The notes below the pieces were generated by a model. It saw nothing but the letters and a program-made list of their open reading frames with translations. It was not told where the DNA came from and ran no database searches. Both the position numbers and the translations under genes were made by a program. Shown piece by piece: positions 26,966 to 35,054 of a DNA stretch of 64,000 bases (positions within the stretch are counted from its first letter, which is position 1; the number at the start of each line of letters is the position of its first letter). Source of the stretch: JBQTGK01 sp052400665 (GTDB lineage: Bacteria; Bacteroidota; Bacteroidia; Bacteroidales; Marinifilaceae); NCBI GenBank assembly GCA_052400665.1, contig JBQTGK010000012.1; one strand, given 5' to 3'.

Positions 26966-27481
26966 TTAAAGTGTATTTTTAATGTTGACAGGAATTCCAG
27001 AAATTACAAGAGTAACAAGATCAGCTTTTTTAGCAATATACTGATTAATTGACCCCTGAAGATCATTGAAACGATAAGCTAACTTATTTTCCGGACTACC
27101 ACCCATACCCAATTCATTACTTACTATAATAAGATCACAATTTTGCGAAAACAGTTTGTCTAATTCATCAATGCATTGCTTAAGCGTAAGTTCATCATTA
27201 TCGCCATTATCAAAAAAGAAGTTGTTTAGCCAAAGAGTAATACAATCAAGTAAAACCATTTTTCCCGAAAAATCATGATTACTCAAAAATTTCTCTTCCT
27301 CAATATTACACCATTGATTTCCTCTTCTTTTTTTATGGGCTTCGATTCTTTTGGCGTGATTTTCATCCCAAACTCTGGATGTAGCCAAATAAATGGGATT
27401 TTCTGTTTTTGAAAGAACAAAATCTTCGGCAATTTTACTTTTTCCAGATCTTTGTCCGCCTGTTATTAGGTGAATCATCAC
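26966..27481 (-). CDS. cobU: Adenosylcobinamide kinase / adenosylcobinamide-phosphate guanylyltransferase
   Basis: Phosphorylates adenosylcobinamide and then adds GMP, giving the GDP-activated intermediate for CobS. The 171-residue size is usual. The P-loop is GGQRSGKS at 8-15; the guanylylated histidine region is EAHKKRRGNQW (around residue 48); LLDCITLWLNN is the Walker B region; SNELGMGGSPEN is the conserved family block. Two adjacent ATG codons exist; the first is used here. It sits between cbiB and the BPL_N-like lipoprotein gene. Confidence 0.93.
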   Translation of the reverse strand: MMIHLITGGQRSGKSKIAEDFVLSKTENPIYLATSRVWDENHAKRIEAHKKRRGNQWCNIEEEKFLSNHDFSGKMVLLDCITLWLNNFFFDNGDNDELTLKQCIDELDKLFSQNCDLIIVSNELGMGGSPENKLAYRFNDLQGSINQYIAKKADLVTLVISGIPVNIKNTL

Positions 27482-27566
27482 TTTTCTTCTTAGTGTAAAA
27501 TAATTATAATTCTAAAGAGGTGAAGTTACAAATTAATACAGCTGTGGTAAATAAAATTTTTCTTTT

Positions 27567-28514
27567 TTATAACAGTTTATGAAAAGGAAAATTGATGACT
27601 ATTATAATGAGAATACTTAGCAAACAAACAGAATGATTAATATATACAATGCGTTTAATTTCAGAGTCTTTAATGTCACGATCGTGTTTTCCAATAAAGG
27701 GTTTATGTACTGTTTTACCACCATAATTATGAGGCCCACCAAATCTGCAATTTAAAATACCAGCCAAAGCAGCTTCGGGATAACCAGCATTGGGGCTAAT
27801 ATGAGCTTTCCCATATTTAAAAATAAATTGCACCGAGCGAAAACTTAAACTTACACAAGCCATTAAAATAGCAGTAATTCTGGAAGGAATAAAATTGGCA
27901 ATATCGTCCATTCGCGCAGCAAACCTACCAAACAAAATATACTTTTCGCTTTTGTAGCCAATCATCGAATCCATTGTATTAATCATTTTGTAACACATCA
28001 TTGCCGGAACACCGCCTAAGGCATAATAAAATAAGGGAGCCACAACACCATCCGATAAATTCTCAGATAAAGTTTCAAAAACAGCCAAACGAATTTCTTT
28101 TTCGGATAATTCTGATGTATCACGTCCAACAATCCATGATAATCGCTTTCTTCCAGCCTCTAATCCTTTGCTGTTTAAATGATGAAATACTTCGATTCCT
28201 TCCTGTAATAGACTTTTATTAGCAAGCCCGTAAAAAACAAAAACACTGGTAAATGCAATGAATCCAATTTCGTTAATTTCCAGTAAAAATTCAGACAAAA
28301 AGAAAAACAGAGAATAAACCATTAGAGCGAGAAAAGAAGCCATAATACAGCCTTTAAGCAATCGAAATTTTCCTTTGTTTAATATTTTATCGAAATAAGC
28401 TATGGTATTTCCAAAACCAATAATAGGGTGAGGAAGTTTTCTAGGGTCTCCTAAAATTAGATCTAAAATATAGCCAATTATAAGAGGAAGTATAATTAAT
28501 TTAATTTGCTCCAT
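27567..28514 (-). CDS. cbiB: Adenosylcobinamide-phosphate synthase
   Basis: A 315-residue membrane protein that attaches (R)-1-amino-2-propanol phosphate to adenosylcobyric acid. The N-terminal family motif is YILDLILGDPRKLPHPI, and further conserved parts are RKRLSWIVGRDTSEL, ETLSENLSDGVVAPLFYYALGG and NAGYPEAALAGIL. About six hydrophobic helices are visible. The start ATG lies inside the end of the upstream cobD-like gene (19-base overlap), suggesting translational coupling and joint use of aminopropanol phosphate. Confidence 0.92.
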   Translation of the reverse strand: MEQIKLIILPLIIGYILDLILGDPRKLPHPIIGFGNTIAYFDKILNKGKFRLLKGCIMASFLALMVYSLFFFLSEFLLEINEIGFIAFTSVFVFYGLANKSLLQEGIEVFHHLNSKGLEAGRKRLSWIVGRDTSELSEKEIRLAVFETLSENLSDGVVAPLFYYALGGVPAMMCYKMINTMDSMIGYKSEKYILFGRFAARMDDIANFIPSRITAILMACVSLSFRSVQFIFKYGKAHISPNAGYPEAALAGILNCRFGGPHNYGGKTVHKPFIGKHDRDIKDSEIKRIVYINHSVCLLSILIIIVINFPFHKLL

Positions 28515-29521
28515 TTTTGCAATGCTTCAATTAACAATTGATTTTTTTTATCATCCAGAGTAGCAATCCGAATAAAAGATGAATTTAATCCACGAAAGTT
28601 ACTTGCATCTCTAACTAGTATCCCAAAATTAGAAATAAGATAATTTTTTAACTCAAAAGATGTGCTTTTTTCTAGTTCGATTAAAAAATAGGAAGTTTTT
28701 GAGGTGTGAATTTTTAAACCAGAAATATTATTTAATTTTTCCTGTAATTTTTTCGATGCTGATTTATAGTAGTTTACAGGTGGCAATATTTCACTTTTGT
28801 GTTCAATTAAGTATTTTCCAGCCTCAATTGCCAGCGAATTAACCGTCCATGGAGGCTTGTAGAATTCCATATTCTGTACCAATTGCTTATTGGCAAGCAA
28901 ATATCCCAATCTCAGGCCGGGAATTGCAAAGTTTTTTGTCAAAGATTTTACAATTATCAAATTCTCATAATTATAAATTAAATCTATTGCTGAAGTAATA
29001 TTATCGGTAAAATCAATATAAGCTTCATCGAGAATAAATTTTACATTTTTATTTGTTTCCAACAGAGATTTTAAAACATTTTTCTTTAAAATCGAACCAG
29101 TAGGGTTGTTAGGATTGCATATCCACACCAATTGGGACTTAAATCTTGAACTAGAATTTAACTCATTCCAATTCATAAAATATAGCTCATGATTATTTAC
29201 AATACACGCATCTTCATACTCAGAAAAAGTAGGAATAATAATTGTAGATGATTGATTTTTAAAGTATTGAGCAATAAGATAAAAGGATTCGGTAGCACCA
29301 TTGGTAGCCATTACCATACTTTTATCTAATCCTAAATCTTTTGCCAACATTGCAACAAGGCTTTCCGCTGAAGCCTCAGGATACGAATTAATTTTGCTCC
29401 AACTGTCTATTAAATGATTCTTTAAAGCCTGAGAATAGCCTCCATACCAAACATTTGTGCTAAAATTAGCTACAATATCGTGTTTAAACTTATATCCGTC
29501 GTCTCCGTGTCCGTGTAACAT
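28496..29521 (-). CDS. cobD: CobD-like L-threonine-O-3-phosphate decarboxylase (PLP enzyme)
   Basis: A 341-residue fold-type I PLP enzyme. It begins HGHGDDGYKF, the usual Bacteroidota CobD start, and has CNPNNPTGS, LDEAYIDF with Asp165, the PLP lysine Lys196 in SLTKNFAIPGLRLGY, and the terminal substrate arginine region RDASNFRGL and FIRIAT. It should give aminopropanol phosphate from threonine phosphate. A histidinol-phosphate aminotransferase is the main alternative, but first position in the cob operon and the overlap with cbiB favour CobD. No B12 riboswitch could be found upstream. Confidence 0.85.
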   Translation of the reverse strand: MLHGHGDDGYKFKHDIVANFSTNVWYGGYSQALKNHLIDSWSKINSYPEASAESLVAMLAKDLGLDKSMVMATNGATESFYLIAQYFKNQSSTIIIPTFSEYEDACIVNNHELYFMNWNELNSSSRFKSQLVWICNPNNPTGSILKKNVLKSLLETNKNVKFILDEAYIDFTDNITSAIDLIYNYENLIIVKSLTKNFAIPGLRLGYLLANKQLVQNMEFYKPPWTVNSLAIEAGKYLIEHKSEILPPVNYYKSASKKLQEKLNNISGLKIHTSKTSYFLIELEKSTSFELKNYLISNFGILVRDASNFRGLNSSFIRIATLDDKKNQLLIEALQKWSKLN

Positions 29522-29591
29522 ATTTTATATCTGTACTTTATACTGTAATAACAGGCAAATAAATTATATTTACAAAATCGTATAAAATAAA

Positions 29592-29623
29592 GAGTTTACA
29601 AATGTAATTACATTTGTAAACTC
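29592..29623. terminator. 32-bp perfect palindrome between pyrD and the cob operon
   Basis: GAGTTTACAAATGTAA at 29592-29607 is exactly complementary to the following 16 bases with no spacer. On the minus strand it is followed by a T-rich tract, so it may terminate pyrKD. It is unusually A+T-rich for a terminator and resembles the TTACA/TGTAA motifs upstream of the XRE gene at 31404-31832, so a role as a regulatory operator for the cob operon is an alternative. Confidence 0.55.
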
Positions 29624-29668
29624 ATATATTCCTATTAAAGATTTTATTCTTTAATTAAACAAATCTAA

Positions 29669-30583
29669 TTACTGAAATTTTAATCCTCCAATTAAATCAT
29701 TAATATTCTGTATGTTATGTCTGATCATGTATTCCTCAATACCTTGAACAACCTTTACAGAAATTTGAGGATCGATAAAATTAGCTGTTCCAATTTGAAT
29801 AGCACTTGCACCCGCAAGTATAAACTCAATGGCATCTTTTGCATTCATTATGCCTCCCAAGCCAACAGCAGGAACTTTAACTGCGTTAAATACCTGCCAA
29901 ACCATACGCAAAGCTACTGGTTTTACGCAAGGACCCGATAATCCACCAGTAATGGTTGATAACTTAGGAGTTCTTGTTTCGGCATCAATGGCCATACCCA
30001 ATAGAGTATTAATTAAAGACAACGAATCGGCTCCTTCACCTTCAGCTGTCTTAGCTATTTCAGCAATATCTGTAACATTAGGAGATAACTTTACCATTAA
30101 GTGCTTTTTATACACTTTTCGAACCTCTTTAATAACCGAAGCAGCCGAAGCACAGCTTGTTCCAAATGCCATACCACCTTCTTTTACGTTAGGACATGAT
30201 ATATTCAGTTCAATTGCTGGAATCTGTTCTAATTCGTTAATCATAGCAGCAGTTTCTACGTAATCTTCTATGGCAGATCCCGAAACATTTACTAAAATAT
30301 TGGTATTGTAATGCTTTATTCTTGGGTAAATATCCTTGCAAAAGTTTTCTACACCTTTATTTTGCAATCCAACTGCATTAAGCATACCAGAAGGTGTTTC
30401 GGCCATGCGAGGATAAGGGTTTCCTTCGCGATGATGTCTGGTAGTCCCTTTTACGATAATGCCTCCTAAATTGCTTAGATCAATAAAATCTTCGAATTCC
30501 TCACCAAAACCAAAGGTTCCGGAAGCAGTCATAACTGGATTTTTTAAGCTTAGATCTTTAAGTTTAACTCCTAAATTTACCAT
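29669..30583 (-). CDS. pyrD: Dihydroorotate dehydrogenase B, catalytic subunit
   Basis: Oxidises dihydroorotate to orotate in pyrimidine synthesis; class 1B, paired with the PyrK electron-transfer subunit. The 304-residue protein shows the FMN barrel: NPVMTASGTFGFG, KGTTRHHREGNP, the catalytic cysteine in ELNISCPNVKEGG, VKLSPNVTD, and the phosphate-binding GLGGIMNAKDA and GASAIQIGTANF. The start overlaps the end of pyrK by seven bases. Confidence 0.95.
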   Translation of the reverse strand: MVNLGVKLKDLSLKNPVMTASGTFGFGEEFEDFIDLSNLGGIIVKGTTRHHREGNPYPRMAETPSGMLNAVGLQNKGVENFCKDIYPRIKHYNTNILVNVSGSAIEDYVETAAMINELEQIPAIELNISCPNVKEGGMAFGTSCASAASVIKEVRKVYKKHLMVKLSPNVTDIAEIAKTAEGEGADSLSLINTLLGMAIDAETRTPKLSTITGGLSGPCVKPVALRMVWQVFNAVKVPAVGLGGIMNAKDAIEFILAGASAIQIGTANFIDPQISVKVVQGIEEYMIRHNIQNINDLIGGLKFQ

Positions 30584-31341
30584 TTCAGATCATTTATATT
30601 GAATACCGGTCCTTCGGTACAAGTACATTTATTTCCTGTTTTTGTTTCGGTTACGCAGCACAAACAAGCACCAAAACCGCATGCCATAGTGTTTTCGAGA
30701 GATACCTCACAAAAAATATTTTTCTTTTGTGCATAAGCGGCTACAGCTTTCATCATAGGTTCTGGTCCGCAAGTAAAAACATGATCGAATTTTTCTTTTT
30801 CAAGAATAGAATGCTGAGTAGGATATCCTTTTTCGCCATAAGTACCATCTTCGGTAGTAGTAAAGACCTCACCATAAGCCTTATAAGCATCTATTTCTAT
30901 TATGTCTTTAGCTGATCGTACTCCCAAAACTGTAGTTACTTTATTGCCAGCATCTTTTAAATGCTTTGCCAAATAAAGCAAAGGAGCAACGCCACATCCA
31001 CCGCCAACAAGCAGTGTATTAGAGTTCTTAGGAATAGAATATTGGTTTCCCAAAGGAAAAATGATATTTAGAGTATCACCTTCTACGAGTTCGCCCAATT
31101 TTTTCGTGCCTTCTCCAACTTTTTTAATGTAAAGCTTTATTACATTACGATCATAATCAACAAAATGGATTGATAAAGGTCTTCTTAAGAAAGCAGAATT
31201 GGAATTTTTAAGCAAAACGTTCACAAATTGTCCGGGATATATTTTAGGTAATGGCTCTAAAGCCTTTACATCCAGCACAAAATGATCTTCATTTAAGTCT
31301 TCTTTACGTAGTACTTCAAAGTCTTGTACTAATTTTTTCAT
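30577..31341 (-). CDS. pyrK: Dihydroorotate dehydrogenase B, electron transfer subunit
   Basis: A 254-residue FAD and [2Fe-2S] protein that passes electrons from PyrD to NAD+. The FAD-binding site is RRPLSIHFVD, the NAD site has LLVGGGCGVAPLLYLA, and the iron-sulfur cysteines lie in CGFGACLCCVTET with a further one in CTCTEGPVF. The stop overlaps pyrD by seven bases, so both are translated together. A TATCTTTG -7 box lies 42 bases upstream of the ATG. Confidence 0.94.
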   Translation of the reverse strand: MKKLVQDFEVLRKEDLNEDHFVLDVKALEPLPKIYPGQFVNVLLKNSNSAFLRRPLSIHFVDYDRNVIKLYIKKVGEGTKKLGELVEGDTLNIIFPLGNQYSIPKNSNTLLVGGGCGVAPLLYLAKHLKDAGNKVTTVLGVRSAKDIIEIDAYKAYGEVFTTTEDGTYGEKGYPTQHSILEKEKFDHVFTCGPEPMMKAVAAYAQKKNIFCEVSLENTMACGFGACLCCVTETKTGNKCTCTEGPVFNINDLKW

Positions 31342-31382
31342 GGTGCCTAGAAATATTTTATCTATTTAAAAATAAATTCAGG

Positions 31383-31390
31383 CAAAGATA
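31383..31390 (-). promoter_or_regulatory. -7 promoter box of pyrK-pyrD
   Basis: Minus strand TATCTTTG is an exact TAnnTTTG match. It lies between the pyrK start and the stop of the XRE gene, so pyrKD may be transcribed separately from that gene. Confidence 0.4.
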
Positions 31391-31403
31391 ATTTAAAAAT
31401 TGC

Positions 31404-31832
31404 TTAAGAAGGATTGTATTCTCTAAAAGTTTTGTCCGTATAAAAGACTACAACCTTTTCAATTTGCTTTCCAGGAACAAAGGCATTCATTTCCAGTACC
31501 GGATCGGGAGTGCTTTTCGATTTGGAGGTCTCTTTTTTTAATTTAGGTGGGTAATAAGTTGGTGATTCCTCTTCTTTTTGCTCAGGAGCATCTGTTACAT
31601 CGAATAAAGAGCTATTTTCCTGCTTATACATTTCTCCATTTCCCGTAATTATCCAATCTACATTTATATGAGGGAAGGAATTTATAGTTTTTTGAATAAA
31701 ATCAAAGCTAGGTTTGTTTCTACCAGACAAAATATGAGAGATACTAGATCTCTGAACTCCAATTTTATCGGCAAATTTCGAAGAAGTTAGGCCTTCGCTA
31801 TTTATTAATTGAACAATTCGATTTTTAATCAT
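31404..31832 (-). CDS. XRE-family helix-turn-helix transcriptional regulator
   Basis: A 142-residue DNA-binding protein. Residues about 5-60 form a Cro/CI-type HTH (LTSSKFADKIGVQRSSISHILSGRNKPSFDFI); the remaining part is a Lys/Glu/Pro-rich linker with a short C-terminal segment ending in FYTDKTFREYNPS, which recurs in Bacteroidota XRE proteins. There is no phage-like peptidase. A promoter with TTG, 19 bases, then TATGTTTG lies just upstream and beyond it is a region full of TTACA/TGTAA sites that could be its operators. Target genes are unknown. Confidence 0.82.
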   Translation of the reverse strand: MIKNRIVQLINSEGLTSSKFADKIGVQRSSISHILSGRNKPSFDFIQKTINSFPHINVDWIITGNGEMYKQENSSLFDVTDAPEQKEEESPTYYPPKLKKETSKSKSTPDPVLEMNAFVPGKQIEKVVVFYTDKTFREYNPS

Positions 31833-31880
31833 AGTAGAAGTATTTAAAGTCTTTACAGATGTTAACTGATATTAATGTTA

Positions 31881-31910
31881 CAAACATATAAAATAATTTA
31901 CAAAAAGCAA
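31881..31910 (-). promoter_or_regulatory. Promoter of the XRE regulator gene
   Basis: On the minus strand a TTG (31908-31910) is followed after 19 bases by TATGTTTG (31881-31888), an exact match to the phylum promoter form TTG-N19-TAnnTTTG. Expected transcription start is near 31875, giving a leader of about 40 bases. TTACA motifs overlap the -7 box, which would allow autoregulation. Confidence 0.65.
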
Positions 31911-32541
31911 AATTCAAAGAATTGCAAAAGTTACTTTTGTAATTAACAAGTGTAACAATTGAATTTTTCGTGTAACAAATACTTACTTTACAAATGTCAC
32001 ACAAACTAATCCTTATAAGTATCAATAATCCAGCTATTAGTGAAATTATAGTAATTGTACTTTAATATTGATTCTTTAGATCTCGATTCTTTATTTCGCG
32101 TGAAATATCATTATATTATATCTAATACCTATGTATAATAGCAGTATAGCAATGGATTAATTTTGTGAATTGTTAACCTCTTAATTAATTTACAAAAATA
32201 ATACACTAACTAGAGAGTTATTAAAAATATTTAATAAAGTAATATTGTAGATAATTTGCATAAATATCAAGTAATAAGCGATATATGTATTAAAAGTTTA
32301 CAATAGACACCTATAATTATTGTTTTATTACATAACTAAACAACCTAGTTAAAGTGTTTCTTTATTTATTTAAGTTAAAATATTGATTATTAGATGTTAA
32401 TTATGCGATTATAGGTGAAATATTAAACTTGTAACAAAATGATAAATGCAATACAAAGTTAAAATTTACGCTGTCATTAGATACATTAACTATTTACAAT
32501 GATACATTTATAAATGTAAACTACATAAAAATGGATTAATG

Positions 32542-32568
32542 TTGTAATCCATATACAAGTTACTTTTG
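32542..32568 (+). promoter_or_regulatory. Candidate plus-strand promoter within the motif-rich region
   Basis: TTG at 32542-32544 and TACTTTTG at 32561-32568, 16 bases apart. The -7 box is an exact TAnnTTTG match; the spacing is slightly short. No gene lies downstream on this strand before the terminator at 32737-32779. Confidence 0.35.
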
Positions 32569-32574
32569 TAATAT

Positions 32575-32780
32575 GTAAATTGAGAACCAATTTACAATAC
32601 CATATTAAAATTGTAAATTACCTAAGCAGATTTATCCTGTATATTGTGAAATTTACCAGTATTTTGTTTCCATTTTTCACGACTAATGGGCAATTATTTT
32701 ACAAATATCACTTGCTAAAGAGCTTTAAAACACAAAAAAAAGTGTGAAAGACACATAAATACTGTCTTTCACACTTTTTA
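32575..32780 (+). ncRNA. Possible small RNA between a promoter and a terminator
   Basis: A candidate plus-strand promoter (32542-32568) and a strong hairpin terminator (32737-32779) delimit about 205 bases with no ORF of note. Two inverted repeats (32574-32596 and 32589-32619) compete for the same arm, which would give alternative folds. There is no family match that I know, so this is a prediction from signal placement only. Confidence 0.22.
32737..32779. terminator. Strong bidirectional terminator
   Basis: A 17-base perfect stem (32737-32753 with 32763-32779) ending in A/T runs on both sides. On the minus strand it ends the 33926-32842 unit; on the plus strand it would end a transcript from the motif-rich region. 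Confidence 0.85.
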
Positions 32781-32841
32781 AATACTATTTTATTAACTTA
32801 TATTTTATTGGAATTTAGCCAATAAGAAGCCTATAACTCAT

Positions 32842-33204
32842 TTATTTAGATTTTCTTATTTTAACAAAGCCCATAAATAGAATGTAGACTGAAAATACTA
32901 CAATTATAATCCTTAAAACTAAGTTCTGGTTAATCTTACTATTACTTAGTAAATCTCTGCTTAAAGCAGGTATCATAAACAGAAGCAATGCAAAAACTAA
33001 TATTAACATGATAATTGTAAATATTCTCTTTATTTTCTCTTTTATTGCAGATGTTTGTGTCTCTTTTTCCTGATTCTTATTTTTCCTGGGCTTATTCTTA
33101 TTTGTTATTTTGCTTTTTTTATTATTAAGACTTTTTTTAAGTCTGATTCCTATTAAAAATGCAAATACACTTAAACCAATTATAATATAGGTTTCCTGAT
33201 TCAT
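32842..33204 (-). CDS. Small membrane protein of unknown function
   Basis: A 120-residue protein with an N-terminal transmembrane segment (about 4-22), a very basic middle stretch (KKSLNNKKSKITNKNKPRKNKN, about 24-45) and two more hydrophobic segments (about 62-82 and 94-114). It starts two bases after the stop of the peptidase gene, so both are co-transcribed. No family is recognised. Confidence 0.6.
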   Translation of the reverse strand: MNQETYIIIGLSVFAFLIGIRLKKSLNNKKSKITNKNKPRKNKNQEKETQTSAIKEKIKRIFTIIMLILVFALLLFMIPALSRDLLSNSKINQNLVLRIIIVVFSVYILFMGFVKIRKSK

Positions 33205-33206
33205 TC

Positions 33207-33926
33207 TTAAATAATATTTATTGAAAATTTCTTTATTTGATTTCGCTTAAACTTTAAATTAGTACAATGTTGTGCCAATAAATCCCAAAATTCTTGTGAA
33301 TGATTTTTCACCTTAGTATGGCAAAGCTCATGCAATATTACCATATCAGAAAGATCTTCGGGAAGTCGCATTAAATGTAAACTTAAATTAATTTTGTTCT
33401 CATGAGTACATGATCCCCAACGGCTTTTTGTGTTTTTGATTTGTACCGAAGTATATTTAAAGTTGTGCAGTTTAGCAAGATATTCTATTCTTTTTGGAAG
33501 ATAATATTTCGCTTCTCTTCGTAATGTTTCAATAATAGAATTTCTTACAAATTCCTGAAATTTTTCATTTTCGACACTAATTTGCTTAGGGTATGTAATT
33601 TGCAAAATACCATTTGATAAACGAGAAATACAGGACTTTACATTTCCCGAATTAATCTTTAATTGATGATATTTAGTTTGAAATAAAGTCTCCTGATTAA
33701 ATATCGTTTTTCGACTTTCCTTTAAGTCATTTTTGTATTTATTTTTTTTAATCCACTCTTTGTTTGAGATGGCAAAATCGATAGCTTCCTGATAAGAAAC
33801 TCCGGGAGGTAGATTAATCCAGATTCCTTTGTTTGGGGCCATACGAATAGATAAACGCTTGAATCGTTTGTTGCTTCTGAAGCTAATATCTCCTATATTT
33901 TCAAGTCTTACTATTTTTTCGGGCAT
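33207..33926 (-). CDS. YgjP-like (DUF45/SprT-related) metallopeptidase
   Basis: A 239-residue protein of the YgjP/WLM-like zinc peptidase family. The N-terminal half has RFKRLSIRMAPNKGIWINLPPG, and the C-terminal half the family block RWGSCTHENKINLSLHLMRLP followed by the zinc site HELCHTKVKNHSQEFW, where the first two histidines and the glutamate form HExxH and the later one is the third ligand. Bacterial members are often next to type I restriction genes; none is seen here. Substrate unknown. Confidence 0.85.
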   Translation of the reverse strand: MPEKIVRLENIGDISFRSNKRFKRLSIRMAPNKGIWINLPPGVSYQEAIDFAISNKEWIKKNKYKNDLKESRKTIFNQETLFQTKYHQLKINSGNVKSCISRLSNGILQITYPKQISVENEKFQEFVRNSIIETLRREAKYYLPKRIEYLAKLHNFKYTSVQIKNTKSRWGSCTHENKINLSLHLMRLPEDLSDMVILHELCHTKVKNHSQEFWDLLAQHCTNLKFKRNQIKKFSINII

Positions 33927-33953
33927 AAAAAAAGCTTTGCTAAATGCAAAGCT
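33925..33953 (-). terminator. Terminator of the 95-residue protein gene
   Basis: AGCTTTGC and GCAAAGCT pair around a five-base loop and are followed on the minus strand by seven T. The tail reaches the start codon of the peptidase gene, so the two genes are probably separated transcriptionally. Confidence 0.75.
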
Positions 33954-33976
33954 ATTAAAATATCTTTTTCAGAAAA

Positions 33977-34264
33977 TTATTTTTCTTTGATTAAAGCACT
34001 TAATCTGCTAAATGATTCATCAACATTCTTAATCAAGTCAGCAAAAATAGCTTTGTAATGAGCTTTCACCATTTTAGGATTATTTTTTCCATCAGGGTGA
34101 TTAACACGTGCAATCAGGCCGTTTCTGCCAATAATTGTATCTCTTACAATTTCCAATACCTGATCTTGTTTTTCAGGGTGTAAATAATTGTAATTGTAAC
34201 AATCCGAAATAACTACAAAACAAAGATAATCGATATCCTTTTTTAAGCGTCTTCTACTAGCCAT
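33977..34264 (-). CDS. Conserved small protein of Bacteroidota
   Basis: A 95-residue, mostly helical soluble protein starting MASRRRLKKDIDYLCFVVISDCYNY. No motif of known function is visible. The sequence pattern (basic N-terminus, a central RVNHPDGKNNPKMVKAHYK segment) recurs in this phylum as a protein of unknown function. It lies between the ECF sigma factor and the metallopeptidase, all on one strand, but each seems to have its own transcription signals. Confidence 0.7.
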   Translation of the reverse strand: MASRRRLKKDIDYLCFVVISDCYNYNYLHPEKQDQVLEIVRDTIIGRNGLIARVNHPDGKNNPKMVKAHYKAIFADLIKNVDESFSRLSALIKEK

Positions 34265-34376
34265 CTGTTTATTTTTAATTTAGTAATACGAGAATAATTC
34301 CCTAGTTTGCTACAAAGGTAATAAACCCCGATTAATTATCGTTTAAAAATGAGCAGGAATTAAACCGACTCTTCTT

Positions 34377-34871
34377 TTATGCATAATCAACTAATTGTTC
34401 TGTTAGTATTTTACGTCCCTGAAAAATTCGGCTTTTAATAGTGCCAATGGGTAATTTAGAATGTTCCGCAATTTCTTTGTATTTAAAGCCCTCTAAAAAC
34501 ATTTTAAAAGGACCTTTAAGGTAATCATCCAAACACTCTAATTTTTTTAATATATCTTTATAATTATGCTGAGAATGAGGGTTTTCAAAACTTACATTAA
34601 CTTTACCTAAGTTACTATTTGTTTCCTGAGCAATCCATTCTCTTTGCTTTATTTTTTTTCTGTATGCATTAATAAACAAATTCTTCATAATAGTATAAAG
34701 CCAGGCTTTCAAATTATTATGATTTAATTTTGTCTTGTTAACAAATGCTTTTAAAACCGTTTCCTGAAAAAGATCCAAGGAATCTTCCCTATTACTTGTT
34801 AATTTGTATGCATATACTTTAAGTTGCTCTTCTAAATTAACGATAGTATTGTTAAATTCTATTGTAGTCAT
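34377..34871 (-). CDS. ECF-type RNA polymerase sigma factor
   Basis: A 164-residue sigma-70 family protein with region 2 (DLFQETVLKAF and LKAWLYTIMKNLFINAYRK) and region 4 (LEGFKYKEIAEHSKLPIGTIKSRIFQGRKIL); region 3 is absent, as in extracytoplasmic function sigma factors. No anti-sigma factor lies next to it. The gene upstream on the same strand encodes a CarH-like B12-binding regulator, an arrangement known from light-responsive LitR/LitS-type systems in which the sigma gene is the regulator's target. A terminator at 34979-35017 separates them, so the sigma gene has its own promoter. Confidence 0.88.
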   Translation of the reverse strand: MTTIEFNNTIVNLEEQLKVYAYKLTSNREDSLDLFQETVLKAFVNKTKLNHNNLKAWLYTIMKNLFINAYRKKIKQREWIAQETNSNLGKVNVSFENPHSQHNYKDILKKLECLDDYLKGPFKMFLEGFKYKEIAEHSKLPIGTIKSRIFQGRKILTEQLVDYA

Positions 34872-34978
34872 GATGATATCTTTTTTGGTTTGTCTAATAA
34901 ATATACAAAAACATTAAACAAAAGTCAATTCCATAAACTGTTCGCGTACAATAAATAAGGATTATTCTAAATAAGAAA

Positions 34979-35017
34979 ACTCCGCATCAGCCTGTTATAT
35001 TGACCTTTATGCGAAGT
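34979..35017 (-). terminator. Terminator of the MerR/B12 regulator gene
   Basis: On the minus strand ACTTCGCAT pairs with ATGCGGAGT (one mismatch) around a 21-base loop, followed by TTTCTTATTT. Confidence 0.65.
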
Positions 35018-35054
35018 GTATTTGTTTGTATAAATAAGAGTACTTTGTCTTTTT

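Larger units (their letters stand above)
31840..32736. other. Non-coding region dense in TTACA/TGTAA motifs
   Basis: No convincing gene. I count 19 copies of TTACA or its complement TGTAA between about 31840 and 32720; the base composition would predict about four to five. Several combine into palindromes: TACATTTATAAATGTA at 32503-32518, TGTAAATTG/CAATTTACA at 32574-32596, and AATTTACAAT/ATTGTAAATT at 32589-32619. A 16-base word AAGTTACTTTTGTAAT occurs twice, near 31929 and near 32558. It reads like an operator array beside a regulator gene. Confidence 0.5.

Noticed and set aside
29522..29668. Cobalamin riboswitch before the cob operon
   Set aside because: The gap is too short and A+T-rich, and no B12-box-like GC-rich sequence is seen; only the palindrome is present.
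29829..30263. Plus-strand frame of 144 codons within pyrD
   Set aside because: It is antisense to a confidently assigned gene, and it lacks any recognisable motif or signals.
31825..32025. Minus-strand frame of 66 codons upstream of the XRE gene
   Set aside because: It overlaps the XRE gene start and covers its promoter; the residues are a poor mixture with many Cys and no pattern.
31840..32736. Replication origin in the A+T-rich region
   Set aside because: No cluster of DnaA boxes (TTATCCACA or close forms) was found and there is no dnaA nearby.
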